NCBI RefSeq assembly: GCF_000801955.1
Contig: NZ_JSZO01000030.1
Span: 1-64,000, forward strand
DNA from: Ralstonia sp. A12
GTDB taxonomy: Bacteria > Pseudomonadota > Gammaproteobacteria > Burkholderiales > Burkholderiaceae
Length of the DNA stretch: 64,000 nucleotides
Reading direction: 5' to 3'
Positions 27,024-35,884 of the stretch are shown in pieces. Position 1 is the first letter of the stretch. Every line of letters begins with the position of its first letter. A program made the position numbers and the translations under genes. The notes beneath the pieces are model-generated. The model was not told where the DNA came from. It saw only the letters and a program-made list of their open reading frames with translations, and made no database searches.

Positions 27024-27778
27024 GCCGAGCGGTTCGCCACCGCTGTCAGGTGCGGATGCGGTGACAGGGGAGCCGTATCGGGTGCACGCACCGCGTCTGC
27101 CACGACACGGCCATCACGCAGCTCGAACACGTGGTCGCCGAAGATCTCAACGTCCGCCGGGTCGTGCGTGATCATCAGCATCGGCACATCCAGCCGCCGC
27201 TGCAGCGCTGACAACTCCGAGCGCATGCGCGTGCGCAATGCCGGGTCCAGCGCGGCAAAGGGCTCATCGAGCAGCAGCATGGAGGGCTCGGCGATCAGCG
27301 CACGGGCCAGTGCCACGCGCTGCCGCTGTCCGCCGGAAATCTGCGTCGGATAGTTGGCGGCCACCGCTTCCAGTTCGAAGGTCTCGATCCACTGCCGCAC
27401 CCGCGCGTCGTGCTGGCGGCGCGGCGGGTTGAACCACCCGCGCTTGAGCCCGAAGGCGATGTTCTGCGCCACCGTCAGGTAGTTGAAGAGGGCGTAGTCC
27501 TGGAAGAGGTAACCGACGCGGCGCTCTTGCGTGCTGAGGCTGACGCCATCTGTATGGTTGAACAGTGTGCGGCCGTTCAATACGATGCGGCCCCGGTCTG
27601 GCGTCATCAAACCGGCGATGGCGCGCATGGTGAGGCTCTTGCCGGCGCCCGATGGGCCGTAGAGCACCACGCGCCGGCTGTCGGAGCGCACGGCAATGTC
27701 CAGCGAGAACACGCGCGCCGCGCTGGTCAGCGTTTTCTGTACGACGAGATCCACCATCGCAGCTTGGTTTGCGCTCAT
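27020..27778 (-). CDS. modC: Molybdate ABC transporter ATPase ModC (short form)
   Basis: The product is 252 residues with Walker A GPSGAGKS (41-48), Q-loop FQDYALFNYLTV, signature ISGGQRQR (147-154) and Walker B LLLDEPFAALDP with Glu172, then the switch His in MITHD. Neighbouring modB and modE support the molybdate assignment. It lacks the C-terminal Mop domain found in the roughly 350-residue E. coli ModC, so regulation by bound oxyanion inside the ATPase is absent. Its ATG overlaps the modB stop (ATGA), as in mod operons. Confidence 0.87.
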   Translation of the reverse strand: MSANQAAMVDLVVQKTLTSAARVFSLDIAVRSDSRRVVLYGPSGAGKSLTMRAIAGLMTPDRGRIVLNGRTLFNHTDGVSLSTQERRVGYLFQDYALFNYLTVAQNIAFGLKRGWFNPPRRQHDARVRQWIETFELEAVAANYPTQISGGQRQRVALARALIAEPSMLLLDEPFAALDPALRTRMRSELSALQRRLDVPMLMITHDPADVEIFGDHVFELRDGRVVADAVRAPDTAPLSPHPHLTAVANRSA

Positions 27779-28461
27779 GCCGGCTGCTCCTGCAGGCTGG
27801 GCGCACGGCCTTGCAGCAGGCGGCTGGCCACCACCAGCACCACAATGCAGGTGAGCGAGGTGATCAGCACGAGCGTGTTGGCGGTAGCGTCATCCCCGGC
27901 CTGTACGGCTTCGTAGATGGCGACCGACAGCGTCTGGGTGCGGCCGGGCAGGTTGCCGGCAATCATCAGCGTGGCGCCAAATTCACCCAGTGCGCGTGCA
28001 AACGCCAGCAAGACCCCGGCGGCGATGCCACGTGCAGCCAGCGGCAGGGTCACGCGAAAGAACACGGCCGCCTCGGGTAGGCCGAGCACGCGTGCTGCAT
28101 TTTCCAGTTGGTGATCCACGCCTTCAAAGGCGGCGCGTGCCGACTTCATGACCAGCGGGAAAGCCACCACTGTGGAGGCAATGACCGCGCCTTGCCAAGT
28201 GAAGACAAGCTGGATGCCCATGCTGTCCAGCCACCCGCCGATCGTGCCGCGTCTGCCCAGCAGCACCAGCAGGTAGTACCCCAGCACCGTTGGCGGCAAT
28301 ACCAGCGGCAGGGTCAGTACAGAGTCGATCAGGTCACGCAGGCGGCTGCGCGTGCGCGCCAGCGCGTAGGCGGCGGCCACGCCCAGTACGAGGTTGAGGA
28401 CGGTCGCCCAGCCGGCCACTTTCAATGAGAGCAGCAGGGGCGTCCAGACAGAATCGGTCAT
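27775..28461 (-). CDS. modB: Molybdate ABC transporter permease ModB
   Basis: The 228-residue product has about five helices and the ABC permease EAA-type loop (FEGVDHQLENAARVLGLPEAAVFFRVTLPLAARG), split around ALGEFGATLMIAGN, which is highly typical of ModB. The ATG at 28461 starts directly before the first helix; the open frame reaches 28791 but without transmembrane character. It pairs with modC. No modA (periplasmic binding protein) is found upstream or downstream. Confidence 0.89.
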   Translation of the reverse strand: MTDSVWTPLLLSLKVAGWATVLNLVLGVAAAYALARTRSRLRDLIDSVLTLPLVLPPTVLGYYLLVLLGRRGTIGGWLDSMGIQLVFTWQGAVIASTVVAFPLVMKSARAAFEGVDHQLENAARVLGLPEAAVFFRVTLPLAARGIAAGVLLAFARALGEFGATLMIAGNLPGRTQTLSVAIYEAVQAGDDATANTLVLITSLTCIVVLVVASRLLQGRAPSLQEQPA

Positions 28462-28524
28462 GCGGATGCGTGGTGTGCCAGAGGCATTTGGCTGGCGGAT
28501 GGGTGCCAATATGCGCGTTTCTAG

Positions 28525-28548
28525 CGAAATATAGGGTTGGTTATAACG
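28525..28548. promoter_or_regulatory. Putative ModE operator before modB
   Basis: The 24-bp site begins CGAAATATAG and ends TTATAACG on the plus strand, so its half sites are inverted CG(W)(W)ATA / TATAACG. It has the same length and outer halves as the E. coli modA operator as I remember it. It lies 64 bp upstream of the modB start, a suitable position for repression by ModE with molybdate. Confidence 0.5.
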
Positions 28549-30284
28549 ACGGGTCAATCCATTGCGCTTGATTCCGCACATGGGGCACGGGAAATACTCC
28601 TGGCCAGGGATGAGGTGGCGGGCGGAGCGATGCCAAATCTGCTGGCTGCCATCGGCTGTGTGGCTCTGGCTGCACTTCGGTAAGTTGTCGTGCGGCTGGT
28701 TGTCCGGACTCGCGGTGAGGCAGGGTGCGTGCGCGGTGTTGTCCGAGCATCGCGCCTCAGTTGCGGGCTGCCAATGCGAAATGCCGCTCAATCAAAAGAA
28801 GATGTCTTTCAATCAAAGCTATTTGAATCGATAGCCCCCCGAATGGGTGGTATTGGCGGGCTGATATCGTATTGGCATTCCTGTAAAATTCAATCTGTTT
28901 CAGCACCATTGAAATGAAGAGAGGCAGGGCGTGTAGCCTCATCGGTGGCACGGCTGCGGCGGCAGCACAGGCCCGATTGTGGGGTGTTGGCAATTGCTTC
29001 GCGTCTTAGCATTTTTAAAAAATTTCCGCAGACTGCATAGGGCCGGAAAAGAGGCGTTATCCAGATCCGTTGTTTTGTTTGGAATAATGCGTGGCGGTGG
29101 AGCGGGCGCTATGCCGAAAAAACGGGTGCCTGCATGCTGCTTATGCCTTGTATTGTTCATTTGCCCGAATGTTGGGGCATATACGGCGCCGGTCCTGAGC
29201 TGACCCCCTTGTCTATCCTGAGTGAGGCATGCACCGAAGCGCACAAGATGGCGCTGCTCGTCAGCGTTACGGGCCGCGCAAGCAGGCGCTGCAGCAGGCT
29301 GCTGTGCTTGCCGGTATCGTGCCGCCGCGGGTGTTTGCCTGGGTATTAAGTATCAGATTGCGGCTAAATGACGCGGATATCGGTTTCAGGGGCGAGCAGG
29401 TGGTAATGGCTGCGGTTTTGTTTCAGTGGTCATTGCAGTCGAGTAGATTTTCTGGGCACTCCCTCATATACCGGTGATTTCGTCATCAAACCAGTATCAA
29501 CGGCTTGTGAAGAAACGCTAACCCAATAATTAACAATTGTTGGAAAGCCAGCGTTCCCTACGGTTGGTGGGCACGTATCAGGAAATCTTGCGCTAGTATG
29601 CGCATCGCTGTACCCGCCGAAGCGGGCTGTTGCACAGACAGCTGGGGGGTATGGTGACAATAAAAATAAGTAATCCAATCAATAAGAAGGTTTAAGCCTT
29701 GAGTTGGTGGTCGGACGATGTTGGTCTGTATCTATTGGTGACGGGGAAGTTATGAAACAACGCATTATGGTGACGCGCGAGCATGCCCTGCGAGGGATCG
29801 CGACGCTCACTTCCATCACGCAGAGCGGGACGCTGTCCCGTTTGCCGACACACCACCTGTGCCGCCATGGCACGCGGGTCAACGTCCTGTTCGGCCCGAC
29901 CTGATTCTCAGACGCCGTTTTCCAGGCCCGGGGGCGCTGTCTTCCGGCATTGACTTGGCCGCGCGTCCTTGCGTGCCCGGCATGGCGTGTTTGCCCGGGC
30001 GCTGCACGGCGAGTTGTGCGTGGCCGAGTCAACCGATCGATTAGTGGTCGGGCCAAGCATTTCGGATGGGTGATCGGCGCAACGCGCGCTTGCGGGCGAT
30101 GCCTGCACGTCTGCACTCCACCTTTCTGCTGAAGTCCTCGTGAGCCGGGCGGCCACAGCTGGCGTTGCACGCAAACGCTAGCGCCCTGTAATGTCGCGCC
30201 CGGCTTGGATCGTGAACCGTGTGGCTGCTTCGCTTCGTGGTCGTTGTCGGCCGCAGCGGTGCATTTGTAAGAGAACGAATCCTG
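28549..30284. promoter_or_regulatory. 1.7-kb gene-poor, partly A/T-rich region before the exopolysaccharide operon
   Basis: No protein family is recognisable in this stretch, in either direction. It is clearly richer in A/T than the rest of the window between about 28790 and 29760. Visible elements: a promoter candidate TTGTGA (29505-29510), 16 bp, TAATTA (29527-29532), followed by the perfect palindrome AACAATTGTT (29532-29541); a CCCGC/GCGGG hairpin (29613-29617, 29622-29626); and a short ORF 29752-29904 (50 codons, GGGGAAG ribosome site), which may be a leader peptide or chance. It most likely holds the promoter, a long 5' leader and regulator sites of the operon starting at 30285. It may also contain decayed genes. 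Confidence 0.4.
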
Positions 30285-31478
30285 ATGCCAACCAAGATCC
30301 TTTCCATTTTCGGCACGCGCCCTGAGGCCATCAAGATGGCACCGGTCGTCAAGCAGCTCGAGTCGACGGCCGGCGTGGAATCCATCGTCTGCGTGACCGG
30401 CCAACACCGCACCATGTTGTCGCAAGTGCTTGATCTGTTTGGCGTCCGGCCGCATCACGACCTCGCGCTGATGACGGGTAACCAGACGCTTAACGGGCTG
30501 GCGTCGCGGCTGATTGTCTCGATCGACGAAGTGCTCGCCAGTGAACAGCCGGACCGCGTGCTGGTACACGGCGATACCACTACGGCCTGCGCCGCTGCGC
30601 TGGCCGCCTTCCACCGGCAGATCCCGGTTGGACACGTGGAGGCCGGTTTGCGCACCGGAAACCTCGCGCAGCCGTGGCCTGAAGAGATGAACCGCCGGGT
30701 GATCGACGTGATGAGCGACCTGATGTTCGCGCCAACCGACAGCTCGCGGACCAATCTGCTGGCTGAGTCGTTGGCGGGCCGCATCATCGTGACGGGCAAC
30801 ACCGTGATCGACGCGCTCTATCTGAGCGCCGCGCGCATCGACGCGGACGCTGCGCTGCGTGTGCAGCTCGATCAGACGCTGGCGTTTCTTGATCCGCAGC
30901 AGCCGGTGGTGCTGGTGACGGGCCACCGCCGGGAGAACTTCGGTGCGGGCTTTGCCGAAATCATCGCCGCGCTAGGCGATCTTGCGCGCAGCAACGTCGC
31001 GCAGATCGTCTATCCCGTGCACCTCAACCCCAACGTTAGCGGGCCGGTCCGGCAGGCGCTCAGCGGCGAGCCCAACGTGCATCTGATCGAGCCGCTGGAC
31101 TACCTGACCTTCGTGCGCCTGATGCAGCGATCGGCCGTCATTCTTACTGACTCGGGCGGCATCCAGGAAGAGGCTCCGGCGCTGGGCAAACCGGTGCTGG
31201 TGATGCGCGACGTGACCGAACGCCCCGAAGCGATCGCGGCCGGCACGGTGCGCCTGGTCGGCACCCAGCGCGAAACGATTGTGCGGGAAACGCGCACGGT
31301 GCTGGAGTACCTGGCAATCGGCGAGACCTTCTCTGGCCGCTCCAACCCCTACGGCGATGGCCATGCATCGGCACGCATCGTGGCGGCACTGACGGGGCAG
31401 CCGTTCCATGAATTCAATCCTGACGGGCCCGGACGCATCTCTGTTGGTGCAACTGCCCGCGAGCCTTTGCTGCGATAA
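30285..31478 (+). CDS. wecB: UDP-N-acetylglucosamine 2-epimerase (non-hydrolysing)
   Basis: The 397-residue product belongs to the WecB/MnaA family, which interconverts UDP-GlcNAc and UDP-ManNAc in the cytoplasm. Visible motifs are the N-terminal FGTRPEAIKMAPV, catalytic-region VGHVEAGLRTGN with PWPEEMNRR, VTGHRRENFG with its His, and the C-terminal TDSGGIQEEAPALGKPVLVM. The ATG at 30285 follows a long open stretch and is the normal family start. As the first gene of the operon with nfrB and nfrA, it should supply UDP-ManNAc. E. coli NfrAB-dependent polysaccharide also needs WecB, which fits well. Confidence 0.92.
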   Translation: MPTKILSIFGTRPEAIKMAPVVKQLESTAGVESIVCVTGQHRTMLSQVLDLFGVRPHHDLALMTGNQTLNGLASRLIVSIDEVLASEQPDRVLVHGDTTTACAAALAAFHRQIPVGHVEAGLRTGNLAQPWPEEMNRRVIDVMSDLMFAPTDSSRTNLLAESLAGRIIVTGNTVIDALYLSAARIDADAALRVQLDQTLAFLDPQQPVVLVTGHRRENFGAGFAEIIAALGDLARSNVAQIVYPVHLNPNVSGPVRQALSGEPNVHLIEPLDYLTFVRLMQRSAVILTDSGGIQEEAPALGKPVLVMRDVTERPEAIAAGTVRLVGTQRETIVRETRTVLEYLAIGETFSGRSNPYGDGHASARIVAALTGQPFHEFNPDGPGRISVGATAREPLLR

Positions 31479-31508
31479 GGCGCCATCCATCATTGCGAGA
31501 CTATCGAC

Positions 31509-33707
31509 GTGAATTCTGAACGTTCTTTTCGCTGCATGACACGCGCTTGGGCGGCGACATTTGCGGTTGCCTTGCTGGTTGCGGGCGGTGCTCAGGCTGC
31601 GCCCGATGACCTTGGCGCGGCACTGGCCCAGCTTTCGCAAGGGCGCGTCGTGGCGCGCAGCCTGTCGCTGGCAGACGTGGGCGTGCGCGAGCCGCTGGTG
31701 CTGCAGGCGCCGGATGCCATCCGCGAGCTGTACCTGCCGGTGCCGGCCAACCTGCCGATCTCTGACGCAACGCTCCAGCTGGATGGTGACTACATGCGTG
31801 CAGATGGCGGCCGCACCACCATGCTGGTGTCGCTGGACGGCGCGCCGGTGCTGGCGCGCGGCTTTACCCAGTTTCAGGGCGACGCGGCGGCCAGCCTGGG
31901 TGTGGATGGCGGCCCGCGGCCTACCGGTTTTGTCCGTCTGGGGCTGCAGTGGTCGTCCATCATCAACGACACCATCTGTACCGACCAGACCGCCATCGGC
32001 AACGTGCTGCGTATCGCTCCCACGTCGCGGCTGACATATCGCTTTGACCCGGCTGCGGTGAAGGATCTGCGCACCGCGTGGAGTGCATTGCCGACGGCAC
32101 CGACGGTTGCGCTGAGCGCAAACAAGGTGGGCGCACCCGCCTATGACGTGAGCTGGCGGACGATCGCGCTGCTCCAGGCAGAGAACAAGCGCCCGGCCGT
32201 GCGTGCATGGCCCGTGGCGGGCGATACGGTTGACCTGACCGGGGTGAGCGTGCCCAAGGCGCTGCAGGCCGTGCCGGCATTTGCTGCGCTGGCTGCCGGT
32301 GGCCAGCACAAGCTGGCCAGCCCGGCAGAGGCTGGGGCGTTTGTGTTGCTCGCGTCGCGCTCGGCATTCGCACCGGACATCGTGGTGGTGGATGACGCAT
32401 TGCGCGAGGGCCTGAAGACATCGCTGGATGCACTGCGCGCGCAGGTTGCTGCGGTATCCGCGCCGGCTGTTGCAGCGTTTGACCAGTGGCGTGTGCAGAC
32501 CTGGGCGCCAATCACCGAGCCGCTGACGGCAGGCGAAGTGCGGCTCGCCCATCTGCCGGGGCAGGTTGTGATCGTGACGGGCGATGTTGGCGGGGTAGCG
32601 GCACTGGCCGCAGCGTGGCGTCCGATCGACACGTCCAACCGCATCGTGGTGCACCAGTTGGAAGGCGCGCCGCACGCATACGGTGACAAGGTCGCGCTGT
32701 CGCTGCTGGGCGGCGAGCCCCGGACGATGGAGGTGCTGGGGCGTGCGACGTGGGATGCCAGCTTTGACCTGAGCACCGTCTCGGGACAGGGCAAGCTGCC
32801 GGGCGAAGTGGTGCTCGACATTGCGGCCGCGCCGTCGGCCAGTGTGGGCGGCCAGGTCGCGTCGGTCTATTTCAACGGCATGCTGATCGGCTCGGAATTG
32901 CTCAAGCAGGACGGCCGCGTGCAGCGCATCACGGCGCGCATCCCGCGCTACGCGCTGGGCGCATCCAACCTGCTGCGTGTGCTGTTTCAGCGCCCGCCCG
33001 AAGACGGCTGCCGTGCCCGTCTGCAAGGCTATCCGGTGGCCGTGCTGCCGAGTAGCCACGTGACGCTGGAAACCGCCAGCCTGGACCCGGATTTCACCGG
33101 CATGGTTGCGCGTTTCGCCTCGCAGGCCAATGTGATGGTGCCGACCGCCTATCTGGGCGATGCAGCGGCAACGCTGCCGCGTGTCGCGCGCCTGGCCAAC
33201 GCCGCCGGCATCGCGCCCACGCGCAGCCAGCTCACCGCGGTGGCTGACAACGAGGCGGCGGCGCCCAAAGACACCTTCCTGGCAATCGATGTGCCCCTGC
33301 GTGACGAGACCGGCCGCGCTGCCCTGTCGAAGGATCGCCTGACGCTGACGACGACTTCCGACAAGTTGCTGGCCGATGTGTCGGGCCTGACCAACCTCGG
33401 CATCGTGCAAGTGGCAAAGGCGGGTAGTGCGACGGGCGTGGTCTATCGCACCGTCGGGCCGGTGGCGCCGGTGCTGCCTGCCACGCTGCGCCTGTCGCGC
33501 GGCGACGTGGCGGTGGTGGCCAGTGACGGCATCGCCCGCGTGTTCGACACGCTGCACCCCGGTGAAGTCCTGCCCAGCGATGAAGATCGTCCGCGCCTGG
33601 CCAAGAGCTTCTGGTCGTGGGCCGGGCCGGGCATCGTGGTGCTGGTGTTCCTGATCCTGCTGGCAGTGGCGGGCATCGCACGCCGGCGTCGCCAGTCGAA
33701 GTCGTGA
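31509..33707 (+). CDS. BcsB-like periplasmic polysaccharide synthase subunit
   Basis: The 732-residue product has a signal peptide (to about AQAA, residue 31), a long beta-rich periplasmic region and one C-terminal helix (WAGPGIVVLVFLILLAVAGI) followed by an RRRRQ cytoplasmic end. That is the BcsB layout: a membrane-anchored periplasmic partner that guides the growing glycan. Matching stretches include LPVPANLPISDATLQLDGDY and SVYFNGMLIGSELLKQDGRV. No BcsA-type synthase is nearby; the NfrB-type glycosyltransferase starts inside its last codons (GTG at 33704), so the two are coupled. It probably replaces BcsB for a ManNAc-type polymer. Confidence 0.82.
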   Translation: MNSERSFRCMTRAWAATFAVALLVAGGAQAAPDDLGAALAQLSQGRVVARSLSLADVGVREPLVLQAPDAIRELYLPVPANLPISDATLQLDGDYMRADGGRTTMLVSLDGAPVLARGFTQFQGDAAASLGVDGGPRPTGFVRLGLQWSSIINDTICTDQTAIGNVLRIAPTSRLTYRFDPAAVKDLRTAWSALPTAPTVALSANKVGAPAYDVSWRTIALLQAENKRPAVRAWPVAGDTVDLTGVSVPKALQAVPAFAALAAGGQHKLASPAEAGAFVLLASRSAFAPDIVVVDDALREGLKTSLDALRAQVAAVSAPAVAAFDQWRVQTWAPITEPLTAGEVRLAHLPGQVVIVTGDVGGVAALAAAWRPIDTSNRIVVHQLEGAPHAYGDKVALSLLGGEPRTMEVLGRATWDASFDLSTVSGQGKLPGEVVLDIAAAPSASVGGQVASVYFNGMLIGSELLKQDGRVQRITARIPRYALGASNLLRVLFQRPPEDGCRARLQGYPVAVLPSSHVTLETASLDPDFTGMVARFASQANVMVPTAYLGDAAATLPRVARLANAAGIAPTRSQLTAVADNEAAAPKDTFLAIDVPLRDETGRAALSKDRLTLTTTSDKLLADVSGLTNLGIVQVAKAGSATGVVYRTVGPVAPVLPATLRLSRGDVAVVASDGIARVFDTLHPGEVLPSDEDRPRLAKSFWSWAGPGIVVLVFLILLAVAGIARRRRQSKS

Positions 33708-35884
33708 CGTTCGACGCGATCCAATGGTATGCGGGCCACCTGCTGGCCCAGTACTACCACGGGCTGGAGTTGCTGGCCATCGTGGTGGCGGTGCTCATCC
33801 TGATTTCGAGCCTCGACGATTTGTTCATCGACGTATGGTTCTGGGTGCGCGAGGTCTACCGCTTCTTCACGGTCAAGCGCGTGTACACGCCGCTGACGGC
33901 CGAGCAGCTCAAGGCCCGTGCTGAGCAGCCAATCGCCATCATGGTGCCGGCATGGCTGGAGTACGACGTGATCGCGGCCATGATCGAGAACATGGTGCGT
34001 GTGATGGACTACCGCAGCTACATGGTATTCGTCGGCACGTACCAGAACGATGCGCAAACGATCAATGAAGTGGAGCGCATGCGCCGCCGCTACAAGCAGT
34101 TGCGCCGCGTGGAAGTGCCGCACGACGGCCCGACCTGCAAGGCCGACTGCCTGAACTGGGTCATCCAGGCGATCTTCAAGCACGAGCGCGACCACAACAT
34201 CGAGTTTGCCGGTGTGGTGCTGCACGACAGCGAGGACGTCCTCCATCCGCTGGAGCTGCGCTTCTACAACTACCTCCTGCCGCGCAAGGACATGATCCAG
34301 TTGCCCGTGGCATCGCTCGAGCGCAACTGGTTCGAGCTGGTGGCCGGCACCTATATGGATGAATTTGCCGAGTGGCATGGCAAGGACCTCGTGGTGCGCG
34401 AAAGCCTGGCCGGCACGGTGCCGTCCGCCGGCGTTGGGACCTGCTTCTCGCGGCGCGCGCTGCTCGCGCTGGCCGCCGAAACCGACAACCAGCCCTTCAA
34501 TACCGAAAGCCTGACCGAGGACTACGACGTGGGTGCGCGGCTGGGCAAGATGGGCATGCAGTCTATCTTTGCGCGCTTTCCGGTGCAGTTCAGCATGCGG
34601 CGCAAATCGTGGTTCGGGCTGGGGCCGGAGCGCGATTTCACGCTCACCATGCCGTTGTGCGTGCGCGAGTTCTTCCCAGATACCTTCCGCACGGCGTACC
34701 GGCAGCGGGCACGCTGGGCGCTGGGCATCGGGCTGCAAGGCTGGAAGCAGACCGGCTGGACGGGTGGCCCCGCCAACCGCTACCTGCTTGCGCGGGATCG
34801 CAAGGGCATTGTCACCGCGTTCGTTGGCATTCTGGCCTACGTGCTGATCGTGCAGTTTCTGCTGTTTGCGGTGGCCGATCAGTTTGGGTGGATGCCCGAG
34901 CTGATCGCCTCGCCGCTGTCCAAGTACGAATGGCTGGGCACGCTGCTGTGGTTCAACGCCATTGCGCTGACGCTGCGTGTGGTGCAGCGCGTGTACTTCG
35001 TTACGCAGCTCTACGGATGGGAGCACGGCGTGCTGTCGGTGCCGCGCATGATCGTCGGCAACTTCATCAACTTCATGGCGGTATCGCGGGCGTGGAAGAT
35101 GTTCCTCACCCACCTCATTACCGGCAAGCGGTTGGCATGGGACAAGACCATGCACGATTTTCCGTCGGAAGACGGCTTCAGCGGCGAGCGTCCGCGGTTG
35201 GGCGAACTGCTGGTGACGTGGCAGGCGATCGGGCAGGAGAACCTGGATCAGGCACTGCAAGACGCCCATGCCCGCCAGGCGCCCCTGGGCCGCGTACTGA
35301 TGGCCAAAGGCTGGCTGGACGACGAAACGCTGGCCGAGGCCATTGCCTTCCAGGCCGATCTTGAGCGTGGCGCACTTGATCTGGAGCGGTTGCGTGCGCA
35401 TGCGGACGTGCTGCCGCTCGAGACCGTGATCCGCCACCGTGTGCTGCCGCAGGGTGAGGATGCCTCGGGGCGTGTCGTGCTGCTGGTGGCCAGCCCGTTG
35501 CCCGATGTGGAGCTCGCACAGGTGGCCGCCCAATTGCAGCGCGATGTCGTGCAACAGATCGTGCGTGAAGGCGAGATCGCCATGGGCCTGCGCCAACTGC
35601 GCGGCATGAAGGTGGCGGAAGCCGGTGCAGCACCGGCGCCGCAGGCCGCGCATGTGGATGGCGCCGCCGCAGCGCGTGGTGTGCCGCTGCTGGGGGATCT
35701 GCTGATCGAGCGCGGCCATGTTCTGCGCGAAACATTTGACACCACACTGCGCGACTACAGTCCGCACCGCGACGGCCGCATCGGTGACTACATGGTCAGC
35801 CGCGGCGTGATCTCGCACGACGCATTGGAAGACGTGATCAAGGAGCAGCACCGCCTGGGCGGGGTGCTGGCAGCAGCGGCATGA
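33704..35884 (+). CDS. nfrB: NfrB-type glycosyltransferase with MshEN c-di-GMP modules
   Basis: This product (726 aa) should polymerise and move the glycan across the inner membrane. N-terminal helix at about 21-40; GT2 catalytic domain at about 72-345 with DSED (175-178), TED (271-273) and QRARW (334-338); further helices at about 370-470. The C-terminal 230 residues carry two MshEN-like modules, the first RPRLGELLVTWQ with APLGRVLMAKG, the second PLLGDLLIERG with RIGDYMVSRG. MshEN domains bind c-di-GMP. The layout is that of E. coli NfrB, the inner-membrane part of the phage N4 receptor system. GTG start overlaps the previous stop; its own stop overlaps nfrA. Confidence 0.88.
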   Translation: MTFDAIQWYAGHLLAQYYHGLELLAIVVAVLILISSLDDLFIDVWFWVREVYRFFTVKRVYTPLTAEQLKARAEQPIAIMVPAWLEYDVIAAMIENMVRVMDYRSYMVFVGTYQNDAQTINEVERMRRRYKQLRRVEVPHDGPTCKADCLNWVIQAIFKHERDHNIEFAGVVLHDSEDVLHPLELRFYNYLLPRKDMIQLPVASLERNWFELVAGTYMDEFAEWHGKDLVVRESLAGTVPSAGVGTCFSRRALLALAAETDNQPFNTESLTEDYDVGARLGKMGMQSIFARFPVQFSMRRKSWFGLGPERDFTLTMPLCVREFFPDTFRTAYRQRARWALGIGLQGWKQTGWTGGPANRYLLARDRKGIVTAFVGILAYVLIVQFLLFAVADQFGWMPELIASPLSKYEWLGTLLWFNAIALTLRVVQRVYFVTQLYGWEHGVLSVPRMIVGNFINFMAVSRAWKMFLTHLITGKRLAWDKTMHDFPSEDGFSGERPRLGELLVTWQAIGQENLDQALQDAHARQAPLGRVLMAKGWLDDETLAEAIAFQADLERGALDLERLRAHADVLPLETVIRHRVLPQGEDASGRVVLLVASPLPDVELAQVAAQLQRDVVQQIVREGEIAMGLRQLRGMKVAEAGAAPAPQAAHVDGAAAARGVPLLGDLLIERGHVLRETFDTTLRDYSPHRDGRIGDYMVSRGVISHDALEDVIKEQHRLGGVLAAAA

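Noticed and set aside
28979-29203. Short plus-strand ORF with a hydrophobic, Cys-rich stretch
   Set aside because: Looks a little like a signal peptide but has no mature domain and no ribosome site; kept only as part of the gene-poor region.
28461-30284. A decayed modA gene upstream of modB
   Set aside because: No frame in this stretch shows the pattern of a periplasmic molybdate-binding protein, even in pieces.
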